Of a DNA stretch of 64,000 nucleotides, positions 48,540-60,422 are shown in pieces (the stretch's first letter is position 1; the number at the start of each line of letters is the position of its first letter). This stretch comes from Botrytis cinerea B05.10 (lineage: Eukaryota > Ascomycota > Leotiomycetes > Helotiales > Sclerotiniaceae). The stretch is from positions 3,286,001 to 3,350,000 of the forward strand of contig NC_037310.1 in NCBI RefSeq assembly GCF_000143535.2. The letters are read 5' to 3'. Both the position numbers and the translations under genes were made by a program. The notes under the pieces are model-generated. The model ran no database searches. It was not told where the DNA came from and was given only the letters and a program-made list of their open reading frames with translations.

Positions 48540-50160
48540 ATGTCATGTTAGTAGTCTGACTATTATTTATCGTTAATGTATCGGTATGCTCATTGATTTA
48601 TTTAGCACCACCATCAAACAAGAGGCGTCCACCCCCCCTCACACAGCCACGATCCTCCAGCGATTCATCTACAGCTTCATCAACTTCATCACTCAAAGTT
48701 CCCCGAACACCCAGATTCGCCGAAGCGACGGCTGTATATTCTCCTGTAGATGATAGGAGATCACCATTTGCAGACCCTCCAAGCACATCAGATTCCAACC
48801 CCCCCAAATCACAAGCATACATGGCTCAATCACAACCCTCCGATATTGGCTTCGGCTACATATCGGATAACCAAAGACAATCCCAAGGTGTTCCAGTCGA
48901 GATGCCACTTACTCCATCCTCACCATTAAAAAGCGCATTAAGAGTACCCGGTACGCCAGGAAGAATGATGAACCCATTGAGTCCGACATTCCGAGAGGAA
49001 CAGGTTCTAGAAAAGCATGAGGAAATGACTGAGAAGGAGCAAGTCAAGGACTTGGTATGAGAATCTTCAAGACAATGATCTTGGTTCATACTAACAATTG
49101 AGCAGAAAGTCAAGACCAGAGTCAGAGTAGCAAAGCTACTACTGAGATTTGTAAACTTCAGCTGTAGTCTAATCGTTCTCGCCATGATCTCAACCAGTGT
49201 CACCATCTTCAACGCAACCAAATCATTACCATCCCGAAGCAATCTTCCGCCTTGGGCCGAGGGTACAAAGACTTGGCCTCAAATCGTCGTTCTTTCAGTA
49301 TCCTGTGTATCACTTGCACTTTGTTTAGTCGTCTTTTACAATTATTGGAAAGGAGGTCACAAGCGAGCAGAGAAGGTCGCGGTTTATTACACTCTCTTTG
49401 CAGTCGCCTACTTCATCTTCAGTACAGTCATGTGGGCAGTAGCAGCTGGTATCTTACAAGGTGCAAGAAACAGCGGAAACAACAAAGATATCTGGGGTTG
49501 GTCATGTGTCGACAATAAAAGACGAGAAATCTTTCAAGAAGAAGTGGACTATGCCCTAGTTTGTCGATTGCAAGTAAGTGTCTCCTCCCGTTCAATTCAT
49601 GCTCGTAATTCATTCTAACATCTTCGCTCTAGTCCTGGGGTCTCGTATGTTGTATCATTGAAGTCGTCCTGGAATCCATCACCATCGCGATCTACGGCGT
49701 CGTCTTCTACCGCTACTATTCCAAACAACGACTTCGCAAATCCATGGCCATTCGCGATCGGGCTCGTTCGGATCTATACCTCGCTCAACTCCGTTCCCAA
49801 TCTGCACCCAACACGCCTGGTTTTGGCCCCTTGAGCCCTTCCTATTCCCAATATGCTAAATCCCCGAGATTCCCACCAAGCGCGTATCAGAATGGTCCGG
49901 ATGCGGAGGAAGGCAATGGAACGAGATTTGTAGAGGCAAAGGCGCATGGTGGAATGAATGCAACGAAACCATTTACGCTACAAGCACCTCCGATCAGAGT
50001 GCAAAGCGCTACGCCGAAGATGGACCAGGGAGGATTTGAAGCTCAGACTCCTCTGCCGCCACCACCACCACAGCAACAACAACATAGAGTTGTGGAACAT
50101 GTGGAGGCGGCGCCGGGCGAACAAACTTATGACAGTGTACCGATACCCGGTGCGTATTAG
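48540..50160 (+). CDS. Four-pass membrane protein with disordered Ser/Pro-rich tails
   Basis: Exons 48540-48546 (7 nt), 48606-49054, 49106-49573 and 49633-50160 give 483 residues. The first exon holds only M-S and one base. Residues 1-150 are Ser/Pro-rich with T-P-R and S-P phosphosite-like motifs. Four hydrophobic segments follow at about 167-187, 208-230, 243-267 and 309-335, with a cysteine in loop 3 (W-G-W-S-C). The C-terminal 145 residues are again Pro/Gln/Ser-rich with a P6-Q4 run. The topology (four spans, both tails cytosolic) resembles fungal MARVEL/tetraspan-like plasma-membrane proteins, but I recognise no named family. All introns keep frame and carry consensus GT-AG sites. Confidence 0.82.
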
Positions 50161-52352
50161 TCCGCTTCCGGGTTCAGGGAGATAGGACTGTCTGAGAACA
50201 AGAGGGTGTGAATGTAGATAATTTATTTGGTTCGGTGATGTGAAGAGGGTCGGGTGGATAGTTTTTGGAATTCCTGGGCTAGGATTTGGATACGAATTTG
50301 GGTTCTTGTGTTTGGTTGGTGTCTAGGACATACACACAACGCACCCATACTTTATGTTGTCCCTTGACATTTACTTTATTTTCTTTATTTCTTTTTTTAA
50401 CTACCTCTTTGATGGACGGAGTTTGGTTGGTTGGTTGGTTGGAAGATACTCCCTATAACGCTTCAGTCGTTTACAATTTCTTTTATTTGCTTAAAGTGTA
50501 TGAATGGATGGATATGTGTGGATGAAGGGATTGGGGGTGACACTGCATTACCACAGTATATTGGAGGATGAAACAAACGAACGAACACATACCAGGGGGA
50601 AGAGAGATGGAAGGATGAATGAAAGGATAAATACATCCGCTACGAGAATACCTGGACGAAAAACCCAGGGAAATCAAAAAGAAAACCCACTCGTTGAAAA
50701 GAAGAAGCTGGACTTGAAATCTATGTAATATTGCTGGATGCAATTTTTGGGAAATATATACCTAGGAATCTCATGTTGGAAGATCTGCCAGCTAGATTGA
50801 TTGCTCAATGAAAATGAAAGAATATTATTATACCTTTACAGTTTGCTCGTTGCTTGCCTTTTGATTATGGGGTTTCATCATGTCCTCTCTCTCTTTCTCT
50901 GACTATCGGTTCTTAGAATCGACTCAAAAAGAAACTCGTTCACCAACCCTAACTCATCAAAATCCATTCCATACCCATAAGTTTACATACAGTATTACAA
51001 AAACCAGCAGACCAAAAATCCAATTTTCTCCCCCCCCCTCTTTCATTTCCTTTCCTCTCCCCCCCTCCCTTCTCACCCCCTCTCCAAATCCAACATCCCC
51101 ATTCCATCCCGTAGAATTGATCACGAATATACAAGCAAGCAATAAACACAAATACAGCCAACCCTCTAAAATCTCGTCTCGTCCAGATAAATTTACCCAA
51201 AAGTTCGCAATCTTACCAGCGTCACATCGATGAAACCCCATCACACCACTTCTCGCTAGTTTCTATCTAATTTGATGACGTTGAATATCTACCTAGCTAT
51301 ATGTATTCCTTGCGCTGCATGCGATTGATACTACATGATATGATATTAGGTAGTTGATACTCGCATCATTATATATATATATATATATATATATGATATA
51401 TCTCAATACGAATTTCCACTCCAAGTGGCCAACCAACCATCCATCTACTACCAATACAATACCCCCCCTCCCTACTCCTTCTTCCCACATATCATCATCT
51501 TCTCCCTCCCCTCCCCTCCTCCCTCCCTTCATCACCATAACAAACCCTAACAAATCCCATGATTTCACATCCCACCCCAACTCCCACAACACCTCTTCCA
51601 ACAAGCATATCAACATTCTCACCTCCCACCTCCCTTCCCTTTCACATTTCCGATTCCCTTTCCCCCTTTCAAAATACATCGGCCCACCGAGCCACTACCC
51701 ACACATCCCCAGAAATCGGTGCCGCAACCCGTGCCGCAGACCAACATCTTAACCAACAAATATCTTGACTCTCGTCGCTTGACGAGATTTGATTCTCGGG
51801 CCCCCTCCCTCCGTAGCCGAATGATTCCGGGCGGGATTGTTGTATAGCTTGTATTAGATACTTGTCTTGTACGCAATACATAAATACCGTTCCAACTTGA
51901 CAAATTCGGAACCTACGTAACCGTATATTGAAGACCATCCGAAATTTTATTCTCTTAAAGTATTTGTGAGGAGCGAATGAACAATTTTTTAAGAAAAAAC
52001 GAAACCCTCTTACGATTCGATTAAACGTTGATGCAATAAACATATGTAGACTTCTTTGGCCAGATTTATGAATGCAAAAATCGTGATCTTTTTATTGAAT
52101 AGGTATCGGCTCGTAATTGCATTAAGGATTCCCTCCATCATCTGCCCGTCTATCTTCACCTTTTGCATTGCTTTACCCCCTCTAGGTAAAATGCACAAAC
52201 GCACGCACTCTCTGATATCTTTTTGATACTCCAGCATCCGCATCTCCCATAGCCTATAACCCATTGTACGAGTACAGTGTTGCAAAGCGCCTCTCCCATC
52301 TCACCAACTCTCCTTTACTTCATCTCTCATATTCAAGTTCCACGCCTTAAAT
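50161..52352. other. Convergent intergenic with low-complexity tracts
   Basis: It holds GGTTGGTTGGTTGG near 50427, a long C/T-rich tract (about 51010-51080 and 51460-51700) that creates many spurious Pro/Ser ORFs, and a (TA)12 microsatellite at 51370-51394. I see no gene. Confidence 0.6.
51370..51394. repeat. (TA)n microsatellite
   Basis: About twelve perfect TA units, directly visible. A simple repeat in intergenic DNA. Confidence 0.95.
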
Positions 52353-53155
52353 TTATTTTCCAACAGCCTTCTCAACCTTTGCCTCAGCCTTCTTCACGGC
52401 CTCCACGACACTCTCCTTAACACCCTCTACCCCGGTTCCAATCTTTGCCTTGGCTTCGGCCTCTTTACCTCCCCATTGATGATATTGCATCCATCTGTAT
52501 CCTTGTGTGAGTTGTGCGCCTTCATTTACGAAGTGGCAGAGAAAGAGAAGAGGGTTAAGTGGTGTAACGGCGAGGGAGTAGCGCATGAAAGTTGCGGAGT
52601 AAATGCAGAGTGCCAAAGTCATTTTACCCGAGATCCTATTTGGGGAGAAATCGTTAGCTAGCTGATTTTGAAGATTTGAATTTGGAAGCGAGAAGAAGAG
52701 AGAGACGTACAAATCAGGACTCTTTTGTGTGTCCATTACTGCGGCGACGGGAATACCGAAGTTGGAGACTGGACCCCAGAAATCTAATAACAGAATTAGT
52801 AGGTAATCTCATACATAAATGCCATACGCTCTATGAGATTCCAGAGCTGCGAATGCGAATTCTGGATTTTGGAATCCGAGTTTCTCTAACCCGTCAATTC
52901 CCCAACCATTCCCCTCATTCTCACTCTCAATCTTCCCCAATATTGAAATCGACCTTCACCTCCTCAGATCACTTCAACTTCTCTACACAGCTCTCAATTT
53001 CATCCTCCCAATGCCTACTCATCCCGAAACCCCAGCTCCCTCCTTCCTTCTTTCCAAGTTTAAAAAGAACAAGGGAACTTACGAGTAGAGCAAACATAGC
53101 TAACCGCAGGGTTGCTACGAATCTTCGCATTAATAGCTTTGACCAACGCAGCCAT
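52353..53155 (-). CDS. MPC1: Mitochondrial pyruvate carrier subunit 1
   Basis: Exons 53155-53083, 52783-52711 and 52635-52353 give 142 residues. The first intron (299 nt) is long for this window. The junction reads C-S-T-H-F-W-G-P-V-S-N-F-G-I-P, the conserved MPC1 opening. Then come I-S-G-K-M-T-L-A-L, Y-S-A-T-F-M-R-Y-S-L-A-V-T-P-L-N and H-F-V-N-E-G-A-Q-L-T-Q-G-Y-R. It pairs with MPC2 in the inner mitochondrial membrane to import pyruvate. The last 35 or so residues are an Ala/Lys/Glu/Val-rich amphipathic tail, longer and more repetitive than in yeast Mpc1. It is convergent with the four-pass protein gene. Confidence 0.93.
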
Positions 53156-53748
53156 CTTGAATATTTTTCTTAGGTATTCTGGATGGTGATGTGTTTGTTG
53201 TTGTTTGATCCCAAGCTATCAAAAGAGGTTTTGATGGGACGGACGGAACTACGTGCTGGGATCGGATTTACCCTCAATTTGTCCGAGATTGTATTTTAAG
53301 GTAGTGTCACGTGGTGACGAGATTGTATTTTGATGGGCGAGTTTTGGGGGGGGGGAATCAGAAGAGAATACGGTAAGATGAAATCAAGTTAATGGCGTGA
53401 GTGAGAAATACCACACCTGTATTGAGAGAATGGGCAAAATTATATAGGATTCAATTAGCGTTGTCGCTTTGCTTGCTTGCTTTTATGCTACAAATTTGCG
53501 AATTTTGGTATGTGAAGTCAAAAGCCACCCCTCAACGCCTTTATTCTGATTGAATTTAACCTTCTCTGCATTGCCCCTATCATGCATATCCATAGATTTC
53601 TTTTGGATCTCTCTTCTCTCATTTCTTCGCCGATCATCATGTTCAATATGCCTTGACCCTTCATCAGATTATATGCAGCATGCTCCTCTGAGAATATTCT
53701 TAAAGATTCAATTTGACATGATCGCGTAACCCGTTATTCTTCAGATAT
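53156..53748. other. Intergenic between MPC1 start and SMB1 stop
   Basis: About 590 bases: the MPC1 promoter, including TCACGTGGTGA at about 53307 (CACGTG core), and the SMB1 3' UTR. A run of nine or more G near 53348. No gene. Confidence 0.5.
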
Positions 53749-54521
53749 TTACCTGCGAGGTGGAGCGAAGCCTCCTGGTGGACCAGGTGGACCTGGGAAA
53801 CCTGGAGGAGGAAATCCACCACCAAATCCTGGAGGTGGTGCACCTCTTCCAAATGGCGGAGGAGCTGGCATACCCGGGAAACCACCAATTCCAACAGCAG
53901 GACCAGCCAGGCCCCCTCTTCCAGCAGCTGGCCTCGCGATTCCAGTTCCAGCGGCCATAGCAGCTGATGGTACAGCACCACCTGGGACGCTGGCACCTAA
54001 GCGAGAACTTGGGTCTGCTGGTGGTGGCGATTCGACAGAAAGAGATATGACGTGTGTGCCCCGAATAATAGTAAGACCTAATGTTCGCTTTTCTTCGGTT
54101 TCAACAAGAGGTGGTGCAGCAGAACTAGCTCCAGGGGCGGCTGTGGTTTTTGGTGCCTTGCGCTTGACGCGTCTGAATTCTTCGGTATCGGCGAGAACGA
54201 GGTTCATGTGCTATTAAATAGTTAGCATAAACCATTGTGATTGATGCACAGGAACCTGACCTTGTCAAATGCTAACATCTGTCCGACCATTTGACGTCCA
54301 TCATTCATAGTCACTCTCATCCGGTAGTTGATCTATAAGTCAATCAGTCCCCATCTCAGGTCGGAAGGGTCGCGCAAAGCTGCAATAGCTGCATCGAAGG
54401 ATATTACATACGAGACCGGCCTGTGGAAAGAGTGAATGTCAGCCTACAATGTCAACACAAGCTTGTAATGGTTTTAAGAAGGGGGTATTAAACTCACCAT
54501 CTTTCCCTGCTTGTTCGCCAT
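53749..54521 (-). CDS. SMB1: Small nuclear ribonucleoprotein Sm-B
   Basis: Exons 54521-54498 (24 nt), 54420-54412 (9 nt), 54332-54261 and 54210-53749 give 188 residues. The 9-nt exon encodes only A-G-L, completing K-M-A-G-L-I-N-Y-R-M-R-V at the start of the Sm fold. Sm1 contains T-M-N-D-G-R-Q-M-V-G and F-D-K-H-M-N-L-V-L, and Sm2 reads L-G-L-T-I-I-R-G-T-H-V-I-S-L-S-V-E. The C-terminal half is Gly/Pro-rich with P-P-P-G-F/G-G-F repeats and R-G motifs, as in metazoan SmB/B'. It is a core component of the U1, U2, U4 and U5 snRNPs. The start is divergent from RPL11. Confidence 0.95.
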
Positions 54522-54873
54522 GATGATGAATTTTGAGTGCGCGTTATTACGGCTCTCTGGTTTTCAAAGAATGTGTATAGAAGTTCGATGACTTCTTTTG
54601 ACTTCACAGCTCTATTATGAGTATATGAGTTCTTGATATGAGGTTCTTCAAGATTGTACAAGGCTGGCTCGAGCTTCAAATGAAAAAGTATTGAAGCCTC
54701 AAACACGAGGCTACAAGAAATGCTTACCTAAACATCGTCGCCCACCTTTTAGGGTTTGCGCACTTATTAGCGAATATAACTTTTTGGACCTTTTTCGAAT
54801 TTGTTTTTGAATTTGACGATCCACGACGAAAAACGACAATCCCTCACGACTAATCGTAACAGCATCATTCAAA
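54522..54873. promoter_or_regulatory. Bidirectional promoter region SMB1 / RPL11
   Basis: A 352-bp spacer between two divergent housekeeping genes. A T/C-rich stretch sits just before the RPL11 ATG (around 54778-54873), as expected for a ribosomal-protein leader. I identified no specific factor site. Confidence 0.5.
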
Positions 54874-55517
54874 ATGGCTGCCACCGGAGAGAAGACCGCA
54901 AACCCCATGAAGGAGCTTAAAATCCAGAAGCTCGTTCTCAACATCTCCGTCGGAGAATCTGGTGACAGACTTACTCGTGCTGCCAAAGTTTTGGAACAAT
55001 TGAGTGGTCAAACCCCAGTTTACAGTAGGCATACACCAATGATACCCATTGTTCTCAAGAAACTCCTCTAACTTTTAAACTATAGGCAAGGCCAGATACA
55101 CTGTCCGTACCTTCGGTATCCGTCGTAACGAAAAGATTGCTGTTCACGTCACTGTCCGTGGCCCAAAGGCTGAGGAAATTTTGGAGCGTGGATTGAAGGT
55201 CAAGGAATATGAGCTCCGCAAGCGCAACTTCTCCGAGACCGGTAACTTCGGTTTCGGTATCTCCGAGCACATCGATCTCGGTATCAAGTACGACCCTGCG
55301 ATCGGTATTTACGGAATGGACTTCTACGCATGCATGACCCGCCCAGGTGAGCGTGTTGCCAAGCGTCGTCGCTGCAAGACCTCCATTGGTGCCAACCACA
55401 AGATCAGACGTGATGAGACCGTCAAGTATGTGTACACTGAAGAATTTGATGCCAATGATTATGCTAACATTTCAACCTAGATGGTTCAAGAACCGTTTCG
55501 AGGGTATCGTCAGATAA
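54874..55517 (+). CDS. RPL11: 60S ribosomal protein L11 (uL5)
   Basis: Exons 54874-55024, 55086-55425 and 55481-55517 give 175 residues (yeast 174). It contains [44 protein letters not shown], and [10 protein letters not shown], and ends W-F-K-N-R-F-E-G-I. It is part of the 5S RNP with 5S rRNA and uL18 at the central protuberance. The last exon encodes only the final dozen residues; ignoring it gives a false C-terminus. Confidence 0.97.
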
Positions 55518-57507
55518 GCGTTTCGATCAAAAAAATATGGCATGGGCTTCGAGTGTATCGATTCGGCGAGTTCTTTAGGATTTTGTCGTAACGTGGGCTT
55601 CTGGAGTTAATTGACAGGAAAACAAGGGGCATCATTGGTTGTACTTTACTGCATCTACGGATCAGATTACAATGAAGCAGTTCATCCAACTGTTCAGCTT
55701 GCTTCCTATTCGGATCAAGTCTGCGGCCTTAGAGACCGACCGGCTTGCCGGCTTTTCTTGCAAGTGCTGATTGCATATTTGTGAAATGAAAATAAAACAA
55801 AATTCACACCAAACTTACATCTCAACTTACTTGTTATTGGTGATATTCTGAACCGACGGGTGTAATATCGTGGACACTGGAGCAAAGCGATGGAATATAT
55901 GAGCCAGGCATGACAGTTCTTCCTTCAGCGCACTGAAAAAGGAGAGCACGAGATTATAGATTGCTCTAGATTCATTAATGGATGTGCAATAGAATAGATT
56001 TATAGCAAAATCAAAACCAATCTTCCAACACCTTCAATTTGTTCTAGTTCTTGTGAACTTTGAAAGTACTCGACTATACCTTTGAACAAATACAAATCTG
56101 TGAGCAATAAGGTACATGACCATACATTCGAAGTTGCACAAGTGTGTAAAGGTCTCATGGAATATATCAGACAGATATTTACCAGCTTTACTCGATATTC
56201 TCCGAATCTTCTTGATGTTCGAGAGCTGGAAACTAGAAGTTAAGCCGACTTGACCAGAGTACAACGAGTATTTGTAGTTGAATGATTCTAGAGCTATACT
56301 TGACATCAATAGATTATCGTCTCCTCCTTTTCGACTTCCTTTCTTTTCCATGAGTATATTAGATTGTCTTACAAGCTGTCAATTGAGATGAAGAATGACG
56401 CTCCGCTGGCTCTCCGAGGGCCACTGCCGTGGAGGCAGACTATCTGGAAAAAGAAAAGAGATTGATCGATTCCTACTCATCTCTCCGGGATACTTTGAAT
56501 CTTCGATATCAGAAAGCTGAGACGGGAGTGAAAAGCAAAGTCGGCCATCGGAGCTTGAAAACGCCGACGATCAAGGGTGAACCTTACCCCAAGCTTTCGC
56601 TCTTTTCGAGTCCGCAAATGCATGGGGAGTCAAGTCAATTCGTCATGGGTTTATATGGATCCCCCCACATCACATTCCCAGTTCGTCCACCGAGCCACCA
56701 TATCATTGGAATCACTCAATGCTCGTGCTCGATCGATGGACCTTCGTAGACTTCGATTTCTATCTCCAGTCGAATACGAGACGTCGATACCGTGGGTGGA
56801 CAGAGAGCGAAAGGGGAAAGTGTCAAAGGATTAATAATGCCCGCATGATCTCCACATCAAATGGATGATGAGACCGACCCTTGGTATCAATCTGCACAAT
56901 GCCCATGCACCGACGTGGGAAGCAATCACGCCAGGTTTGCGGGGTAAAGTGGTAGAGTCACACCTTGACGTGAGATGTGTATGTGAATCTTTGGCTCTGA
57001 TTTGGAGGCACAGGATCGAAGATCGAAAACATGTCATGAATCATGACGGTGCGTCGGCTGATTGGTCCAAATTCAATTGCTGGTCTGAGATCTCCTTTGT
57101 TGGATTGGCGCAGATAGAGTTTGATTGGCAGGAAGGGCTGCGTATCGTGTGCTATTGGTTCTATCTGTACTTTTACTTGAAGCTTGAGGGGTTTGAAGGC
57201 TCGGACTAAGATGCGTGGAATGGCGTGGAGGGGAAGAGGGGAGGGCGGAGGATGGCTGAGATGTATGGATGTATAGAAGTATATTAAGAGACCTTTTCTC
57301 GATTCTTTTTAGATTCTTTTGATATCACATCGTCTTCTTTGTATGCACTTGACATATATTCGAATTGCACATAGTACCTTTACCATTGCCAGCCAATAAA
57401 TAAATCAATACCATTCACCTCTACTACGTCCCTCTCACAAAGCAAACACACAACATAACACAACCCAATACACTTCAACCAACCAACCAACCAACCAACC
57501 AGAAAAA
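55518..57507. other. Intergenic
   Basis: 2 kb. ORFs at 56034-56351 (minus) and 56429-56834 (plus, overlapping frames) are short, unrecognised and probably spurious. 57478-57500 is a CCAA tandem, (CCAA)6, just before the next start, likely within its 5' leader. Confidence 0.5.
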
Positions 57508-57983
57508 ATGAATTCCCAACAAACAACCGCAGTCAAGGGTGGAACTGGCAGTGTCTCTACTCCAGCCAACAACATCAACTACAGACGTGTATGTTACCCT
57601 AACTTCTCCCCCCTCTCTTCCACCACCATCCCATCCACTTGAACAAACCTCACAAACACACATCCATTCATCTCCTCTCCACTCATCTCCAACTCCAGAC
57701 CTCTCGCTAATTAATACACAACACAGGGCTCTCAAGAAGGCACGCTCTTCTCCGGACTCCAGAACCAGAAACGCTCGAGCAGTGATGCGGCTTCGAAGGC
57801 GAGACGGGAGAGTTTTGCAGAGCAGGCTCCGAAGGCGGGGTTTGTGGGACAGATGTGGAATGCGTAAGTTTTTTTTGGTTGTTATTCTGTTGGGAGTGGG
57901 GAGAGAGAGAGAGAGAGAGAGAGAGAAGTGATTGGGATTTGGGCTAATGTTTGTGTGAATATAGTTTTACTAAGGGGCAGTGA
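57508..57983 (+). CDS. Small hydrophilic fungal protein, hypothetical (78 residues)
   Basis: Exons 57508-57588, 57727-57863 and 57965-57983. The frame only closes when both introns are removed (junctions N-Y-R-R/G-S-Q-E and W-N-A/F-T-K-G-Q). The protein is Ser/Gln/Lys/Gly-rich, has no membrane segment or signal peptide, and carries G-S-Q-E-G-T-L-F-S-G-L, R-R-E-S-F and a C-terminal G-F-V-G-Q-M-W-N-A-F. The wording matches, from memory, a conserved uncharacterised family in filamentous ascomycetes; no function is assigned. A CA-rich leader precedes it. A gene with a somewhat similar C-terminal motif lies downstream at 59715. Confidence 0.75.
57901..57926. repeat. (GA)13 microsatellite in an intron
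   Basis: A perfect GA run inside the second intron of the 57508 gene. Its length may vary between strains. Confidence 0.95.
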
Positions 57984-59714
57984 GTACGAATAGATGTTTG
58001 GCAGATAGATGGGGAGGGATTGGGTGTGTGAATGGGGGATATGCATATGGATATGGATATGGATGTGGATGAGTCGGCGAAACTAGCACAGGCGTCCAGG
58101 AAAACGAATCTTCAAAAGTGTGGAAGAGGAGATGCAAGATCTTATTACAATGATAGCGGGCATTTGTTAAGTACTAGCGATGCGGTGTTTGGGTTTGGAG
58201 ATGGGAAGATGGGATGCAGATGGAGATGTGTGATATGGATTACTTGTGACGAGAACATTTTTAAATTTACATGAAAAAAACAATTTCAAAATATATTTAT
58301 CCATTTTTTTATATCTTTTTTGACTTATGGATGGTATTTTGTATTGTCGGGCTGTGCTGTAATGAAATGCTGTATTGATGAAATATTATCCTTCTTAATG
58401 CTTCATATGAAGGTATATATGTATGTATGTGTATATACTTGCAATTCCTCAAAGCCAGCAATACATCGCTGATATATCAAAAGATAATTCAATCTCCATC
58501 TCAATCTCTTATCCAAACCACCAATCTCCTAACCACCAAACCACCCAACTCCAAACCTTCTCCATATAATCATCAAATATCACATCGCATCGCATCGCAT
58601 CACATCCCATCATAAGAACCAAACACAAACACAAACAACACCCACCCGATCGAGAGAGAGAGAAAAAAATGGATAACTTGAGATCTTCGGGGACCACACC
58701 ACACCACACCACCACACTAACGGATTCCGGTATTGAGTACCCGGAAGGCGGAAGAGGAAAGGATCAGGGTTTTGGTGGGGTCTTTTGATGTTGTGGGTGG
58801 ATATGGATATGGATATGGATGGGGATGGGGATGGGTGAGGGGGATGTATGACGAGTTGATTTGATCTGATCTGATCCGATTCGATGAGTTGACGAGTTGA
58901 TTCGACTACCACCTATTGTGTTTTTGATATTGTTGGTATGAGTTAGACATCTAGATCTGTATCTAGATCTGGTGTTCGTACTCGTAATTTGGATGTAATG
59001 TAAGGTTAATGTGTGTGTATATATATATATACTATGCACCTACTATCTATCATCTTCTCTATACGAATAGAGTAGAATCAAGATCTTACCTATAAACAAT
59101 AATAAATAATAATAAATAACCGGAGAGATCAATGGCATTCCAAAATCCTGTATATCATATATATATATATATACATATAATACCTATCTAGTAAATAATC
59201 AAGCAACTCCCATCGAATGACGACATTTATACTTGGGACCGGGTTAAGTCGAGCTGGTAGCTCTAAGCTAGTAGAGAAACTTTACATACCTACCTAGGTG
59301 TCTCTGCCGTAGTATGTATCAAGTCAAGTAATAAGTGATTACCCGCCCCGGGACTAGTTTAGGATCTGAGAGAGGAGAATCTTCTCGCCTCTTGCTTTTG
59401 AGTGGGTAGGGTAGGGTAGATAGAGTATTATTCATATCTTCTCGATTCTTTCTTTCTATTTAGTTTGGTTTGTGTATTTATATCTATCTCTATCGGTATC
59501 TCTCAAGAAAAAACCCTCAAATTTCTTTTCGAAATTACTTTGTTTTTTTTTTTTTTTTGGATATCTTTTATCTCTATCTATCTATCCATTTGAGAAAGAA
59601 CCCCTTTTGTATCTGGGTTGTGAATTATCAGGATTTTATACATATATTTATATATATCTATATCTATATACACATACAAACATACAAACATATCTACTAC
59701 AAAATCAAAACAAA
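57984..59714. other. Intergenic with microsatellites and one mini-ORF
   Basis: It contains GGATAT-type tandems (58040-58065 and 58798-58830), CATCG repeats near 58583, and TA-rich runs near 59020 and 59158. A 39-codon ORF starts at 58669 (see findings). The 5' leader of the next gene, with T and TA runs, precedes 59715. No other gene. Confidence 0.5.
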
Positions 59715-60422
59715 ATGTCCAATCCCAACTCCTCTTCTCCCGACGATGTGAAAAACACAAGCACATCCGCATCGACCATAAGCGATTTCCTGCCATCGTT
59801 GAAAACTCCAGGTGGTGAGTTTCTCTCTCTCTTTTTCTCTTCGCATTTCCCCCCCACCCTCTTGCTGCTATGCCACAATCCAATCCACTAACTCTCCCCC
59901 CCCCCCCTAGTCCAAAACATAGAATCGGCATATTCCCGCGCCGGCGCAGGTAATCATCATACGCCGGGCTATGCATCGACACTCGGTTCGCAGTCGCAGA
60001 AACCGGGGAGTGAGGGGGTGCAGGGGGTGGGGAGTGAGAAGTTCAAGGAGGGGATTAGTGATCAGAGGGTTGAGGTGAGAGGAGTTTTTTTTTTTTTTGT
60101 TGTTGTTGTTGTTTTTTATGGAGAAAAGAAGAAAGGGGGGGTTTAAGAGGAGGGAGAGGGACTTTTTGCGATTTGTGAAGGGGAAGGGGATGAGAGTCTG
60201 TGGAGGGGGGTTTGCGTGGGGGGTGTTGGGTGGGGGGGGGGGTGAGAGATCTATTTTGAAGAAATTTGAGAGGATAGAGGGATAGAGCAGCGCGGAAGAA
60301 GAAATGTGGAAGTGGAGATGATATATTTGGATTCTGGCTAATACTCTTTTGTGGAATTATAGCCATCTGTCGTGGGCAAAGTGTTTAATAACTTAATCAA
60401 CGGTACGGATCAATCGAAGTGA
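59715..60422 (+). CDS. Small hydrophilic protein, hypothetical (107 residues)
   Basis: Exons 59715-59814, 59911-60074 and 60363-60422; introns of 96 and 288 nt. It is a Ser/Gly/Thr-rich, probably disordered protein with H-H-T-P-G-Y-A-S-T-L-G-S-Q-S-Q and K-F-K-E-G-I-S-D-Q-R-V-E-P, ending S-V-V-G-K-V-F-N-N-L-I-N-G. No signal peptide or membrane span. The final V-V-G-K-x-F-N-N resembles the end of the 57508 protein. Splice sites are consensus, including a C-rich tract before the first acceptor, and phases agree. The function is unknown; a stress or conidiation protein is conceivable but not shown. Confidence 0.72.

Noticed and set aside
50880..51770. Long Ser/Pro/Thr-rich ORFs
   Set aside because: Produced by C/T-rich low-complexity sequence; the same stretch is open on the opposite strand as Gly/Glu/Arg-rich frames. 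No splice-supported gene.
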